Below are positions 35,446 through 44,842 of a stretch of DNA of 64,000 nt, one piece after another. The stretch comes from Martinezella calliandrae (GTDB lineage Bacteria > Pseudomonadota > Alphaproteobacteria > Rhizobiales > Rhizobiaceae), in contig NZ_JARFYN010000028.1 in assembly GCF_030272695.1 (NCBI RefSeq), positions 1 through 64,000 on the forward strand, written 5' to 3'. The stretch's first letter is position 1. Every line of letters starts with the position of its first letter. The notes under the pieces are model-generated. The model saw only the letters and a program-made list of their open reading frames with translations. It was not told the origin of the DNA and ran no database searches. Both the position numbers and the translations under genes were made by a program.

Positions 35446-36600
35446 TCAGTAGGCGTGGTGGCTCTTGTCGCTGACTGCCCCGGCGTCGATCTTGCCCCAG
35501 AGCACCCGGTAAACCCAGGCGGTATAGAGCAGGATGATCGGCAGGAAGAGCACCGCCACGACGAGCATGATGAACAGCGTCATGTGGCTTGAGGATGCGT
35601 CCCAGACTGTGAGACTGGAGCGAGGATCAAGCGAGGAGGGCAGGATAAAGGGGAACATCGAGACGCCAACCGTCGAGATGATGCCGAACAGGGCGAGCTT
35701 GCTGAAGAGCAGCGGTGCCACTTCACGCCGGGCAAGCATCGACAGAAGGGCCGCGATCGCGCCAAGGAGGCCGAGGATCGGAGCAATCATCATCCAGGGA
35801 TGGCTGACATAATTGGCGAACCAGGCGCCAGGCGCGCGATCGACGGTCTTAAGCAGCGGATTGGATGGGCCGGCCGGGTTGATCTCGCTGGTGATGTGAT
35901 AGCCCTCGACGCCGTACCAGAGGGCAACGCCGCCGAGCGCGAAGAGCACGATCGTTGCGAGCGCTGCCAAGCTGCCATAGCGACGGGCCCGATCGGCGAC
36001 GACGCCGTCTGTCTTCAACTGTAGCCATGCCGCGCCATGCATTGCAAGCATGGCGACGGAGAGCAGACCGCAGAGCAATGCATAGGGATTAAGCAGTTCA
36101 AAAAAAGAGCCCTCATAATAGATCCGCATGTCATCGGCGAAGCGAAACGGCACGCCCTGCAGGACGTTGCCGACGGCGACGCCGAAGATAAGGGAAGGAA
36201 CGAAACCGCCGATGAACAGCGCCCAGTCCCAGCCTGCTTTCCAGCGAGCACTCTCGCGCTTGGAGCGGTATTTGAACGCAACCGGCCTGAGGATGAGCGC
36301 GAAGAGGACCGCAAACATCGCCAGATAGAAGCCGGAGAAGGAGACCGCGTAAAGCGGCGGCCAGGCGGCGAAGATTGCGCCACCCCCGAGGATCAGCCAG
36401 ACCTGGTTTCCTTCCCAGGTCGCGCCGATCGCATTGATGGCGATGCGCCGTTCGGTATCGGTCTTCGCGACGAAGGGCAGAAGTGTGCCGATACCGAGAT
36501 CGAAGCCGTCGGTCACCGCAAAGTTGATCAGCAGAACGCCGAGCAGCAGCCACCAGATGATGCGCAAGGTCTCATAGTCGATCAGTTGATGCAGGATCAT
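35446..36600 (-). CDS. cydB: Cytochrome bd ubiquinol oxidase subunit II
   Basis: A 384-residue membrane subunit with about eight to nine helices. Landmarks include the N-terminal IIWWLLLGVLLINFAVTDGFDLGIG and AIGATWEGNQVWLILGGGAIFAAWP, both typical of CydB. With CydA and CydX it forms a high-affinity terminal oxidase reducing oxygen to water from quinol. The ATG at 36600 is five bases after the cydA stop; the longer frame is antisense noise inside cydA. Confidence 0.95.
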   Translation of the reverse strand: MILHQLIDYETLRIIWWLLLGVLLINFAVTDGFDLGIGTLLPFVAKTDTERRIAINAIGATWEGNQVWLILGGGAIFAAWPPLYAVSFSGFYLAMFAVLFALILRPVAFKYRSKRESARWKAGWDWALFIGGFVPSLIFGVAVGNVLQGVPFRFADDMRIYYEGSFFELLNPYALLCGLLSVAMLAMHGAAWLQLKTDGVVADRARRYGSLAALATIVLFALGGVALWYGVEGYHITSEINPAGPSNPLLKTVDRAPGAWFANYVSHPWMMIAPILGLLGAIAALLSMLARREVAPLLFSKLALFGIISTVGVSMFPFILPSSLDPRSSLTVWDASSSHMTLFIMLVVAVLFLPIILLYTAWVYRVLWGKIDAGAVSDKSHHAY

Positions 36601-36605
36601 GATGG

Positions 36606-38207
36606 TTACTCCGCAGCAGAAACGAGGGTTTCGGAAACAAGGTCGGCTTCGGGCTCGTCGTCCGGTTCCGGGCCATTGCGAATGGCTCTGACCATCAGGC
36701 TCATCTCGATGACGATCAGCGCGGTGTAGATCGCAGCGAAGCCGATGAGAGTGAGAAGCACGGCGCCGGCTCCGAGATGAGAGACGGCGGCGGCCGTCGG
36801 CAGCACGCCTTCGATAATCCAAGGCTGGCGGCCGAACTCGGCAACGATCCAGCCAAACTCGATGGCAACCCAGGGAAGCGGGATGGCAAAGACGGCGATC
36901 GTGAGCAACAGGGGATAGCGGTCGAGCTGGCGGCGGGCGGACAGCAAGAAGAAGGTCGCCGTCAGCAGGATGAAGAACATGCCGAGACCGACCATGACGC
37001 GGAAGGTCCAGAAGAGGGTCGGCACGTTGGGAATGGTATCGCGCGCGGCCTGATCGATCTGCGCATCGCTCGCCTGGCGAGGATCGTCGACATAGCGCTT
37101 CAGAAGCAGGGCGTAGCCGAGTTCATGGCCGATATCTTCGAATGAGGCGCGCGCCTGCTCGATGGACGTATCCTGCGCTGTGGCACCGGCAGCGGCCGGC
37201 TGGGCGGCGCGGATTTTCAACAGTGCGTCGTAGGCCTTGATGCCGTCGCGGATGCGGGTCTTGGCCTGCTCCTCAAGCTGGTTGATGCCGGGGATTTCGG
37301 TGGTCAGCGAACGGGTACCGATCAGGCCCATGACCCACGGGATGCGCACTGCAAAATGGGTTTCGCGTGCTTGCTGATCCGGAAAGCCGAAGGCGGTAAA
37401 GGCGGCCGGTGCCGGCTCGGTCTCCCACATGGCCTCGATCGCCGCGAGCTTCATTTTCTGGTGCTCGGTCGAGAGATAACCGCTTTCGTCACCGAGAACG
37501 ACGACCGACAATGCCGAAGCGAGGCCGAAGGAGGCGGCGACCGTCATCGAGCGCTTGGCGATCTCTATGTGGCGGCCTTTCAGCATGTACCAGGCCGAAA
37601 CGCCGAGCACGAAGATGGATGCGCAGACATAGCCGGCCGACACGGTATGAACGAATTTTGCCTGGGCGACCGGATTGAAGACAACATCGAAGAAGCTCGT
37701 GATCTCCATTCGCATGGTCTGCGGATTGAGCGCCGAGCCGACCGGATTCTGCATCCAGCCATTGGCGATGAGGATCCAGAGTGCGGAGAAGTTGGAGCCG
37801 AGGGCGACCGCCCAGGTGGTGACGAGGTGTCCGACTTTGGAGAGCCTGTCCCAGCCGAAGAAGAACAGGCCGACGAAGGTCGCCTCCAGGAAGAAGGCCA
37901 TCAGGCCCTCGATCGCCAGCGGCGCGCCGAAGATGTCGCCGACGTAATAGCTGTAATAACTCCAGTTCATGCCGAACTGGAATTCCATGACGATGCCGGT
38001 TGCGACGCCAAGCACGAAGTTGATGCCGAACAGCGTGCCCCAGAATTTGGTCATCTGGCGCCAGATCTGGCGTCCAGTCATGACGTAGGTCGTCTCCATG
38101 ATGGCGAGCAATACGGAGAGGCCGAGCGTCAGCGGCACGAACAGGAAGTGATAGAGCGCAGTCATGGCGAACTGCAGGCGCGATAGCGCCACGATGTCGA
38201 ATTCCAT
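36606..38207 (-). CDS. cydA: Cytochrome bd ubiquinol oxidase subunit I
   Basis: A 533-residue subunit carrying the three haems. The axial His is in the N-terminal ALYHFLFVPLTLG, the quinol-oxidase motif GRQPW is present (EFGRQPWIIEG), and a long periplasmic Q-loop (about residues 290-390) suggests the long, E. coli-like type. It is a microoxic, uncoupler- and sulfide/NO-tolerant oxidase by family knowledge. It follows cydC by 81 bases and precedes cydB by five. Confidence 0.96.
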   Translation of the reverse strand: MEFDIVALSRLQFAMTALYHFLFVPLTLGLSVLLAIMETTYVMTGRQIWRQMTKFWGTLFGINFVLGVATGIVMEFQFGMNWSYYSYYVGDIFGAPLAIEGLMAFFLEATFVGLFFFGWDRLSKVGHLVTTWAVALGSNFSALWILIANGWMQNPVGSALNPQTMRMEITSFFDVVFNPVAQAKFVHTVSAGYVCASIFVLGVSAWYMLKGRHIEIAKRSMTVAASFGLASALSVVVLGDESGYLSTEHQKMKLAAIEAMWETEPAPAAFTAFGFPDQQARETHFAVRIPWVMGLIGTRSLTTEIPGINQLEEQAKTRIRDGIKAYDALLKIRAAQPAAAGATAQDTSIEQARASFEDIGHELGYALLLKRYVDDPRQASDAQIDQAARDTIPNVPTLFWTFRVMVGLGMFFILLTATFFLLSARRQLDRYPLLLTIAVFAIPLPWVAIEFGWIVAEFGRQPWIIEGVLPTAAAVSHLGAGAVLLTLIGFAAIYTALIVIEMSLMVRAIRNGPEPDDEPEADLVSETLVSAAE

Positions 38208-38288
38208 AGTATTTCTCCCACGGTCCCACGGGGTTTGGTCTATACGGCGCTATTCGACGCGCCGTCTTTTCACGGTCAGTCTGCCGCC

Positions 38289-39980
38289 TCAGTCCGGTCG
38301 CAGCCGGTTAAGGATGGCGTCGAATTCTTGCTCGCCGCGTCGTGCCGTCGCGGTAATGCGGCCATGTTCGAGCATGGCGATGCTATCGCCGATCGCGGCT
38401 TCACGGCGGATATGCGTGGCGATGACGAGGCTGCGGCCGGAGGCATTGGCGGCGATCTCTCCCAACACGGCGCAGGCAGTCTCCGCGTCGAGCCCTTCAG
38501 TCGGTTCGTCGAGCAGCCAGAGCGGCGTGTCGCGCAGGAAAAGCCGGGCCAGCGCCAGGCGGCGCGATTGTCCGCCCGACAGGCCGGCGCCGCCTTCACC
38601 GAGGCGCGCTGAAAGCCTTTTCGGCAAGGCCTGGATATCGGCGAGAAGGCCAGCGGCCTCCAGCGCCTGACGGAGCCGTTCGTCGCTTGCAAGCGGGTCG
38701 GCGAGCAAAAGGTTGTCGCGGATCGTATCGTTAAATAGCTCAGTGCGCTGCGTAAGGGTCGTTGCCCTGAGGCGGGTGATTGTTCCTGAAGCCGGAGCGA
38801 TTTCGCCGGCAAGCAGGGCTAGCAGTGTCGATTTTCCGGCGCCGCTTGCGCCGACGAGGGCAAGCCGCCCACCGGCGGCCAGCGACAGGGAAAGATTTTC
38901 AATCGCCGGATACCGTGCTTTCTCGTAGGACGCGCTGACGGCCTTCAACTGGAATGCATAGCCTTCGGCTGGCTGCGTGATCTCCGAGGCCAGATCTTCC
39001 GTCGCCAGGCGCGGGGCGATACGCCGGGCGGCAAGCAGCGTGCGGCCGAGCTCCAACGCTCCGCGACGTAGCGCCGCAAACGGTTCCGTCGCGGCAAAGG
39101 CGATCAGCAGACCGAAAGCAGCGGCCGGCGCGCCAATGGTGCCGTATTTTGCCAGTGCGGCAACGGTCAGGAGCGTGGCTGTCAAGAGAAGCGTCGAGGC
39201 GAGCGAGAAGCCGGTATTGACGATATATTCGATCCTGTTCAACTCATGATCCGCTTCGCCGAGACGCCGGTCGGCATCGTCAATCGCGACACGTTGCGCA
39301 AGCAGGCGGCCGGCCATGGCAAGATCCGTTTGGCCGGCGACCAGATCGATGACGCGCGCACGGAGCGCTTCCATCGCATGGGCACGGCGGCGTCCGGGCT
39401 TCATTGCCATCCGCCCGGCGATCAAGGGAATGCCAAGGCCGGTGGTAACGAGCCAAAGGCCGACCAAAATACCCAAGATCGGCTGCATCAAGCCCTGCGC
39501 AATGCCGATGGCGAGAGCTGACAGCAAAGCGACGCCTGCCGGCAGCAATACGCGTAGGTAAAGCGAATCCAACGCATCGATATCGGCCGTCAGCCGGAAC
39601 AGCAGCTTGGCAGGCCGGCGCATCATGTCTGCGGCGGCGCCCGGCGCCGCCCAGCCGCGAAAGAGCCTTTCGCGCAACGCCGCGAGAACGCGCAGGGTAA
39701 CGTCATGGGTCACCAGCCGCTCGCCATAGCGCGCTGCCGTGCGGCCGATGGCAAGCAGGCGAATGCCGGCCGATGGCGCGAAGACGTCGAAGACGATGGC
39801 GCTCGTGGCGGAGACCCCGGCAAGCGCGGTCGCGGTGATGAACCAGCCGGAAAGACCGAGCAATCCTGCACCCGCCAGCACGGCCAAAGCCGATAGCGCC
39901 GCACCGAGGTAGAGACCGCGTCCGCGTTCTGCATGAAACAGGCGGATGACCGGCAGAAGCGTTGTGAGGCTCCGTTTCAT
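38289..39980 (-). CDS. cydC: Thiol reductant ABC exporter subunit CydC
   Basis: A 563-residue half-transporter with an N-terminal six-helix domain and a C-terminal ATPase: Walker A GASGAGKST, signature GLSGGQSRR, Walker B LWLLDEPTEGLD. With CydD it exports cysteine or glutathione to the periplasm, which is required for assembly of cytochrome bd. Its start overlaps the cydD stop by four bases. Its place directly before cydAB confirms the assignment. Confidence 0.94.
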   Translation of the reverse strand: MKRSLTTLLPVIRLFHAERGRGLYLGAALSALAVLAGAGLLGLSGWFITATALAGVSATSAIVFDVFAPSAGIRLLAIGRTAARYGERLVTHDVTLRVLAALRERLFRGWAAPGAAADMMRRPAKLLFRLTADIDALDSLYLRVLLPAGVALLSALAIGIAQGLMQPILGILVGLWLVTTGLGIPLIAGRMAMKPGRRRAHAMEALRARVIDLVAGQTDLAMAGRLLAQRVAIDDADRRLGEADHELNRIEYIVNTGFSLASTLLLTATLLTVAALAKYGTIGAPAAAFGLLIAFAATEPFAALRRGALELGRTLLAARRIAPRLATEDLASEITQPAEGYAFQLKAVSASYEKARYPAIENLSLSLAAGGRLALVGASGAGKSTLLALLAGEIAPASGTITRLRATTLTQRTELFNDTIRDNLLLADPLASDERLRQALEAAGLLADIQALPKRLSARLGEGGAGLSGGQSRRLALARLFLRDTPLWLLDEPTEGLDAETACAVLGEIAANASGRSLVIATHIRREAAIGDSIAMLEHGRITATARRGEQEFDAILNRLRPD

Positions 39981-41725
39981 GCGGCAATCCCCTTGCGTAG
40001 TGTTTCGAGATGGATGGTGCGGTCGAGGCGCGCCGCAAGCAGCGGATCATGGGTAGCGACAATCAGCGTCCGGCCCCTTGCCAGCGCCAGCAAAGCCTCT
40101 GTCACATCGGCCGCGGTTGCGGCGTCGAGGTGGGCGGTCGGCTCGTCGGCAAGGATGATGTCGGCGTCGTGATTGGCCGCCACGCGGGCCAGCGCCAGGC
40201 GCAGTGCCTCGCCGCCGGAGAGGCCGAGGCCGCCTTCGCCGACCGCGGCGATCTCGTTTGCGGCGACCACGCCATCCAGGCGCACAGCGCGAAGCGCATC
40301 TTCGATAGCGCCGCTGTCGATACCAGCACGTCCAAGGCTGACATTTCTCTTCAGGCTGCCGGAGAAAATATGTGGCCTCTGTCCGACCCATGCCATGCGG
40401 CGGCGAAGGGCGGCAGCGCTATTCTCAGCCAGCGCGATCCCGCCGATCCTGATCGTACCGGCTTGCTGCGGCGCGAGCCCCGCAATCAGGGATAGGATGG
40501 TGGTTTTGCCGGAGCCGCTGGCGCCCCAGAGTGCGACATGGTCTCCGGCTGCAACCTTAAGATGGAAGTCATCGATCACCGCCGAAAGATCTGGTGCGTG
40601 GCGGAAGACCAGACCGTCGATCTGGACGGAGGGAGCCGCGGGCACACCCTTTATGCCGTCTTGCTCGGCGCCGTCGAGGATCGCAGGTCCTGGCGACGAC
40701 AGGGCGTCGAATGCGGCAAGCGCCGCTTCGCCGTTGGCGCGATCGTGCCAAACGGCAGAGAGTTCTCGGAGGGCCTCGAAAAACGCCGGTGCGAGCAGAA
40801 GGATGAAAAAGCCTTGCGCAAGAGTGAGCCGGCCATGCCATGTGCCGATGTCGATCGAACCCAGCAAGCTGAAGCCGATATAGACGGCTGTTGCGGCAAC
40901 GCCGAGGGCGGCGAAAAGCTCTAGAACGGCGGAAGATAAGAAGGCGATTTTCAACACCGCCATCGTGCGGTTTCGCAACGTTTCCGCATCGGCGCGCAAC
41001 CGTTGAGCCGTCATATCAACGGCGTCGAGCGCCCGGATCGTTGCAAGGCCGCGCAAGCGGTCGAGCAAAAAGGCGTTGAGGCCGCCGGTTTCGGCCAGTT
41101 GCTTTTCGCTGGCGGCTTTGGCTCGCCAGCCGATCAGGGCGATGAAAATTGGAATGAGCGGCGCCGCGATCAGCAGGATAAGCGCCGCAACCCAGGAAAT
41201 CGGAAAGATGCACGCAAAGAAGACGAGCGGCACTGTGCTCGCTTTCATACGAATCGGTTGAAAGCGGGCGAGATAGGGCACGACCGCCTCGGCCTGTTCG
41301 CCAACGACGCTCGCCGCTAGACCCGAGGCCGGTCTGCCGGTATCGAGGGGCGACCGGGCTGCGAGCGCCGCGACGGCGCGATTGCGTCGCGATGCAAGCT
41401 CGTTTCTGGCCGCGCGGAATGCGATGCGCGTGCCGGCGGCATCGACAGCAGCACGAACGATGCCAAGCGCCAATATCGCAACTGCCGCAAGCGCCACGTC
41501 CATCGTGCTGCCGCCATCGCTTATGACGCCGACGCTGAAGGCGAGGAGGGCTGCCTGCGGAGCCCAGATCAGCGCTGCAACGGTCTGAAGGCCCGCGGCA
41601 AGCCTAAGCCCGGCCGGCTTTCGCTTCGGAGTTGCCGGATTTCGCTTCGCGGCCGGCGCAACGTCGGGCTCTACCGTGCGTGTTTGTCCCGGAGTGATGT
41701 CCGGATCGAAGAAGGCAGCCGTCAT
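39977..41725 (-). CDS. cydD: Thiol reductant ABC exporter subunit CydD
   Basis: A 582-residue half-transporter with membrane domain and ATPase: Walker A GASGSGKTT, signature GLSGGEALRLALAR, Walker B IILADEPTAHLD. It is the partner of CydC. The N-terminus has about 45 extra polar residues. It follows the GbsR-type regulator by three bases and overlaps cydC by four, giving the operon regulator-cydD-cydC-cydA-cydB-cydX. Confidence 0.94.
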   Translation of the reverse strand: MTAAFFDPDITPGQTRTVEPDVAPAAKRNPATPKRKPAGLRLAAGLQTVAALIWAPQAALLAFSVGVISDGGSTMDVALAAVAILALGIVRAAVDAAGTRIAFRAARNELASRRNRAVAALAARSPLDTGRPASGLAASVVGEQAEAVVPYLARFQPIRMKASTVPLVFFACIFPISWVAALILLIAAPLIPIFIALIGWRAKAASEKQLAETGGLNAFLLDRLRGLATIRALDAVDMTAQRLRADAETLRNRTMAVLKIAFLSSAVLELFAALGVAATAVYIGFSLLGSIDIGTWHGRLTLAQGFFILLLAPAFFEALRELSAVWHDRANGEAALAAFDALSSPGPAILDGAEQDGIKGVPAAPSVQIDGLVFRHAPDLSAVIDDFHLKVAAGDHVALWGASGSGKTTILSLIAGLAPQQAGTIRIGGIALAENSAAALRRRMAWVGQRPHIFSGSLKRNVSLGRAGIDSGAIEDALRAVRLDGVVAANEIAAVGEGGLGLSGGEALRLALARVAANHDADIILADEPTAHLDAATAADVTEALLALARGRTLIVATHDPLLAARLDRTIHLETLRKGIAA

Positions 41726-41728
41726 TAT

Positions 41729-42304
41729 TCAATCCTCTTTCGCCGTCTTGGAACGCCGGCGGCCGAGCGAGACGACTCGATCCTTGGTCTCCAGCAGCTT
41801 CGTCACCTTCGAGCCGAGCAGCAGCAGGGTAGCGAGCCGCTCGGTCTCCAGCTTTCTGACGTCGTCGTACCAATTGGTCAGTCGCTCGATCAGGCCGTAC
41901 ATTTCGTTCATCCGCCCCTGGGCATAACGTTCGGCATCGCTCGCCGGCTGCTGCATAAGGGTTTCACGCAGCATCGAGAGTGTCGGATCGACCTCGCGCT
42001 TCTTGCGCTCTTCGGCGAGCGTGCGCAGGATCTGCCAGACATCGTCCGGAGTCGTAAAGAAATCGCGGCGGTCGTCGGGCTTGTGCCTGAGGAGCACGAG
42101 ATTCCAGGCCTGCAGTTCGCGCAGGCTCATGGAGACATTCGAACGAGAAATGCCAAGAGCTTCGACGATCTCGTCAGCGCAGACCGGCGCCGGGGAGACG
42201 AAAAGCAGGGCGTAGATTTGTCCGACGGTCCGGTTGATGCCCCAACGCGAACCCATCTCCCCGAAGTGGAGCACGAAGGATTGTACGAGCGGCGGAAGAT
42301 TCAT
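41729..42304 (-). CDS. GbsR/MarR-type regulator heading the cyd operon
   Basis: A 191-residue DNA-binding protein of the GbsR branch of MarR-like regulators. Its winged helix contains GRSRWGINRT-like sequence (GSRWGINRTVGQIYALLFVS) and DEIVEALGISRSNVSMSLREL as recognition helix (about residues 42-62), followed by KPDDRRDFF. A long helical C-terminus probably dimerises. It is the first gene of the cytochrome bd operon, and a perfect long palindrome lies just upstream, so autoregulation and control of cyd expression are likely. The signal is unknown. Confidence 0.88.
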   Translation of the reverse strand: MNLPPLVQSFVLHFGEMGSRWGINRTVGQIYALLFVSPAPVCADEIVEALGISRSNVSMSLRELQAWNLVLLRHKPDDRRDFFTTPDDVWQILRTLAEERKKREVDPTLSMLRETLMQQPASDAERYAQGRMNEMYGLIERLTNWYDDVRKLETERLATLLLLGSKVTKLLETKDRVVSLGRRRSKTAKED

Positions 42305-42320
42305 GGCTGCATCCTGTTGT

Positions 42321-42350
42321 CAGTGATTTCAGAAATTATTGAAATCACTG
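42321..42350. promoter_or_regulatory. Palindromic operator upstream of the cyd operon regulator
   Basis: A perfect 11-base inverted repeat (CAGTGATTTCA, eight bases, TGAAATCACTG) lies 17 bases upstream of the regulator start. Length, symmetry and position make it the probable binding site of the GbsR-type protein, controlling the whole cyd operon. Confidence 0.7.
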
Positions 42351-42424
42351 TAAGTCGTCCTGTACTGTTTGCAATCGATAAGTCGCCGGTGCGTCAATCT
42401 GTGCGAGCAAGCGCATGATTGTCC

Positions 42425-42835
42425 TCATCCGCGCTCGACCAGAACGGAACACTTCGCGTGCCGCACGATCCGGTCCGCTGTCGCTCCCAGGAAATAATTC
42501 GAAAAGTCCGGAATATGAGAGCCGACGATGATGAGGTCGGCCTTCCTCTCGTCGGCGATTGCGAGAATGGCAGTTGCCGGCCTGCCGGTGCGGATGGTGA
42601 CAATGGCTGGAATCGCCATGCGGTGGCAGAGATTCTCGAAATTTTCCTGCGAATCTCTGATCGCATCGGTAACGACTGCTTGCGGCAGATCGGCGAGATA
42701 GCTCGGCACGTTCTCGACGACGTGCACGACGATGATCTCGCCACCGTCGTCCACCAGTGCTGCTGCTCGTCTCAGAAGCCGTTCGCCTTTTTGCGACCTG
42801 CCAATGTCAAGGGCACACACAATTTTACGATACAT
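42425..42835 (-). CDS. Universal stress protein (UspA family)
   Basis: A 136-residue Usp domain. The N-terminal strand YRKIVCALDIG and the C-terminal nucleotide-binding motif IVGSHIPDFSNYFLGATADRI (G-2x-G-9x-G type) are visible, so it probably binds ATP. Such proteins aid survival under hypoxia or stasis. I chose ATG 42835 with GGGAGA upstream. A good FixK/FNR box centres about 85 bases upstream, suggesting oxygen control. Confidence 0.88.
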   Translation of the reverse strand: MYRKIVCALDIGRSQKGERLLRRAAALVDDGGEIIVVHVVENVPSYLADLPQAVVTDAIRDSQENFENLCHRMAIPAIVTIRTGRPATAILAIADERKADLIIVGSHIPDFSNYFLGATADRIVRHAKCSVLVERG

Positions 42836-42912
42836 ATGATCTCCCGGCACCGGGCTAAGGGCGCACCGGATTTTCCATGCTTTGATTATGCCCGACATGG
42901 AGCGGGCAAGCT

Positions 42913-42926
42913 TTGACTGAAATCAA
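42913..42926. promoter_or_regulatory. FixK/FnrN-type anaerobox
   Basis: TTGACTGAAATCAA matches the FNR/FixK consensus TTGAY-N4-RTCAA in every defined position, and the symmetry extends to an 18-base palindrome (42911-42928). It lies about 78-91 bases upstream of the universal stress protein start, a normal distance for activation. Confidence 0.7.
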
Positions 42927-43100
42927 AGCAGTCGCCTTCAACAACCCTTGCTAGGCTGTGACTTAACCAACCGTCGAAATATACGGGCGCCATGAAAGCT
43001 GTGGTCGATCATTTGGAGGGACGCCGGAGAAGCGCCTCTGCAAGTTCTCCAAACAAGCGCCGCCATCGCTTGTTCCTATGGTGTCGCAAACCGGAGAATA

Positions 43101-43628
43101 TCAGCCCGCTTTGGCTGATGATGTCGATCCTTCCATCTGGCCAATCTCTTTGAGATGCTTTTCTAGTGCCAGCCGGTCGATCGAGGCGATCGGAAGGTTG
43201 ACCAGGAGCATGATCCGATTTTTCAGATAGCGCGCGGCCTGCGCGAAGGCGCGAGCCTTTTCGACATCGGTGCCTTCGACAGTGGAGGGGTCCTCGATGC
43301 CCCAATGCGAGGAGGCGGGGTGACCGGGCCAAATCGGGCAGACTTCACCTGCCGCATCGTCACAGACAGTGATGATGAAATCCATAGGCGGCGCCCCCGG
43401 CTCGGCGAAAACATCCCAACTTTTCGAACTGAAGCCGGAAGAGGGATATCCAAGCGCTTCAAGTGTCTTCACGGCCCAGGGATTTATATCGCCCTTGGGA
43501 GAACTGCCGGCCGAAAAGGCGCGGAAACGGCCCTTGCCTTCGGTGTTCAAGATCGACTCAGCCATGATCGAGCGGGAGGAATTGCCCGTGCAGAGAAATA
43601 GAACATTGTAGACGCCATTATCGCTCAT
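43101..43628 (-). CDS. arsC: Arsenate reductase, thioredoxin-coupled LMW-phosphatase type
   Basis: A 175-residue protein with the low-molecular-weight phosphatase loop CTGNSSR (C-x5-R) at the N-terminus and two further cysteines in TVCDDAAGEVCPIWPG, which match the redox Cys pair of thioredoxin-dependent arsenate reductases. It reduces arsenate to arsenite. The C-terminus is longer than in S. aureus ArsC. No arsR, arsB or acr3 is adjacent, so it may have another phosphatase role. Start 43628 follows GGGGGAGAAAG. Confidence 0.85.
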   Translation of the reverse strand: MSDNGVYNVLFLCTGNSSRSIMAESILNTEGKGRFRAFSAGSSPKGDINPWAVKTLEALGYPSSGFSSKSWDVFAEPGAPPMDFIITVCDDAAGEVCPIWPGHPASSHWGIEDPSTVEGTDVEKARAFAQAARYLKNRIMLLVNLPIASIDRLALEKHLKEIGQMEGSTSSAKAG

Positions 43629-43806
43629 TGCGCTTTCTCCCCCATGTATTGTTTTTGTAAAGCAGGTGACGGTCACAGTAGCTAAGCGTCCGGATGGCCG
43701 GAACCGCATCCTTCTTCAGGAAGCGCGCCGACTGCCGGAAGCATTAAAGCCAAAACTATACATGATATAAGGGGAAATGCGTCACGCTCGAAGGAATTAG
43801 CTGTGA

Positions 43807-44220
43807 TTAAATCTCGACATTTGACTGCAGCAGGCCGACGCGAACAGCAAATCTTTCTCCGGGACCGTGAACTGCCGCAAAGAGCAGGCCGGCCAGAAAG
43901 ACGAAGTGGTCGACGAAGAAGCCGAATTCCGCCTGATTGCCGCTCCAGCGGTTTGGTCCGTGGAAGCTGAAGGCAAGGAAGATGACGTAGATGCCGGCAG
44001 CCAATGCGGCCTCCGAGAAGAAGGCCCCCGTCAGCAGGCAGATCGCCAGCGCGCTTTCGAAGAAGGCGGCGATCCAGGCGAGGAACATCGACAGCGGGAA
44101 ACCCGCCGAAGCTATATAGCCAGCCGTCGACTGCATGTCCGCGAATTTGAAGCTGGCCGCCATCACGAAGACGGCGCCGAAGATCAATCTGGCCAGGCAG
44201 ATTGCGATTGTCTTGCTCAT
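43807..44220 (-). CDS. DoxX family membrane protein
   Basis: A 137-residue protein with four membrane helices and the DoxX pattern (ARLIFGAVFVMAASFKFADM near the N-terminus, then AFFESALAICLLTG). DoxX-like proteins participate in quinone-linked oxidoreduction or redox protection in membranes, with varied partners. I chose ATG 44220 because GGAGGA precedes it; the longer frame from 44397 is unsupported. It may share a transcript with arsC (178-base gap). Confidence 0.8.
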   Translation of the reverse strand: MSKTIAICLARLIFGAVFVMAASFKFADMQSTAGYIASAGFPLSMFLAWIAAFFESALAICLLTGAFFSEAALAAGIYVIFLAFSFHGPNRWSGNQAEFGFFVDHFVFLAGLLFAAVHGPGERFAVRVGLLQSNVEI

Positions 44221-44490
44221 GTCGATATCCTCCGTTTTCCAAGTTCTGGCGATCCATGATTGCGGCATCGCCATTCTGACCCAAGGACGGAGGATAGGCC
44301 GCGTTCCCGACATTGCGGCTATTGTTTTTGCATTGGCGTTGGATCGCGTGACCCGAACTCTCACGATGCCCCGTTCGAGTTGCCGCGCCAAAGTCACTTC
44401 GACGACGAGCGCGCGGAAGCATCGGCTTACGGATTCGGATCACATAGCTTTATGTCGACAAGCACATAGCCACATTGCTTCATTTGGCGA

Positions 44491-44664
44491 ATGAGGGCCT
44501 TGTGCTTTTTGCTTCCAGTCAAAACGATCCTGAAACATCTCGTTACGCATCAAGAGGATAATCTGATAGAGTTTCATGAACCGGCCATGGGCGAAGAGAT
44601 GATCGAATTCGCCGAGGAGAGGGCGCCGGCGCGAAGATATCGAGGTTCGAGCCGGCGAAGCTGA
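44491..44664 (+). CDS. Possible small hypothetical protein
   Basis: A 57-codon frame whose middle reads like genuine protein (TILKHLVTHQEDNLIEFHEP, then MGEEMIEFAEERAPARR). Start ATG 44491 has no clear ribosome-binding site. No family is recognised. It converges on the small gene at 44681. It may be a remnant. Confidence 0.25.
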   Translation: MRALCFLLPVKTILKHLVTHQEDNLIEFHEPAMGEEMIEFAEERAPARRYRGSSRRS

Positions 44665-44680
44665 TAAATGCGGGTTTCAG

Positions 44681-44842
44681 CTATGACTTTCGATCGACTG
44701 AAACCGCATGGGAGGCTTTCGCCTGCGCGGCGTCCATGCTGTTGAAGAGTTCTTGAACGAGCTGGGCTATCCGCTCCGGCGACGTTCCTTTGGCGCGCTC
44801 TTCTTCGATCCGGCGTCTGACGAGTATTTCCAAATTCGTCAT
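44681..44842 (-). CDS. Small helical hypothetical protein
   Basis: A 53-residue, charged, probably all-helical protein (NLEILVRRRIEEERAKG, then SPERIAQLVQELFNSMDAA). GGAG lies nine bases before the chosen ATG at 44842; two upstream in-frame ATGs are possible. I recognise no family. It lies alone at the edge of the mobile-element scar. Confidence 0.5.
   Translation of the reverse strand: MTNLEILVRRRIEEERAKGTSPERIAQLVQELFNSMDAAQAKASHAVSVDRKS

Noticed and set aside
36037..36729. Plus-strand 230-codon frame opposite cydB/cydA
   Set aside because: Antisense artefact of membrane-protein genes.
43101..43628. arsC as part of an arsenic resistance operon
   Set aside because: No arsR, arsB, acr3 or arsH is adjacent; only the enzyme call is kept.
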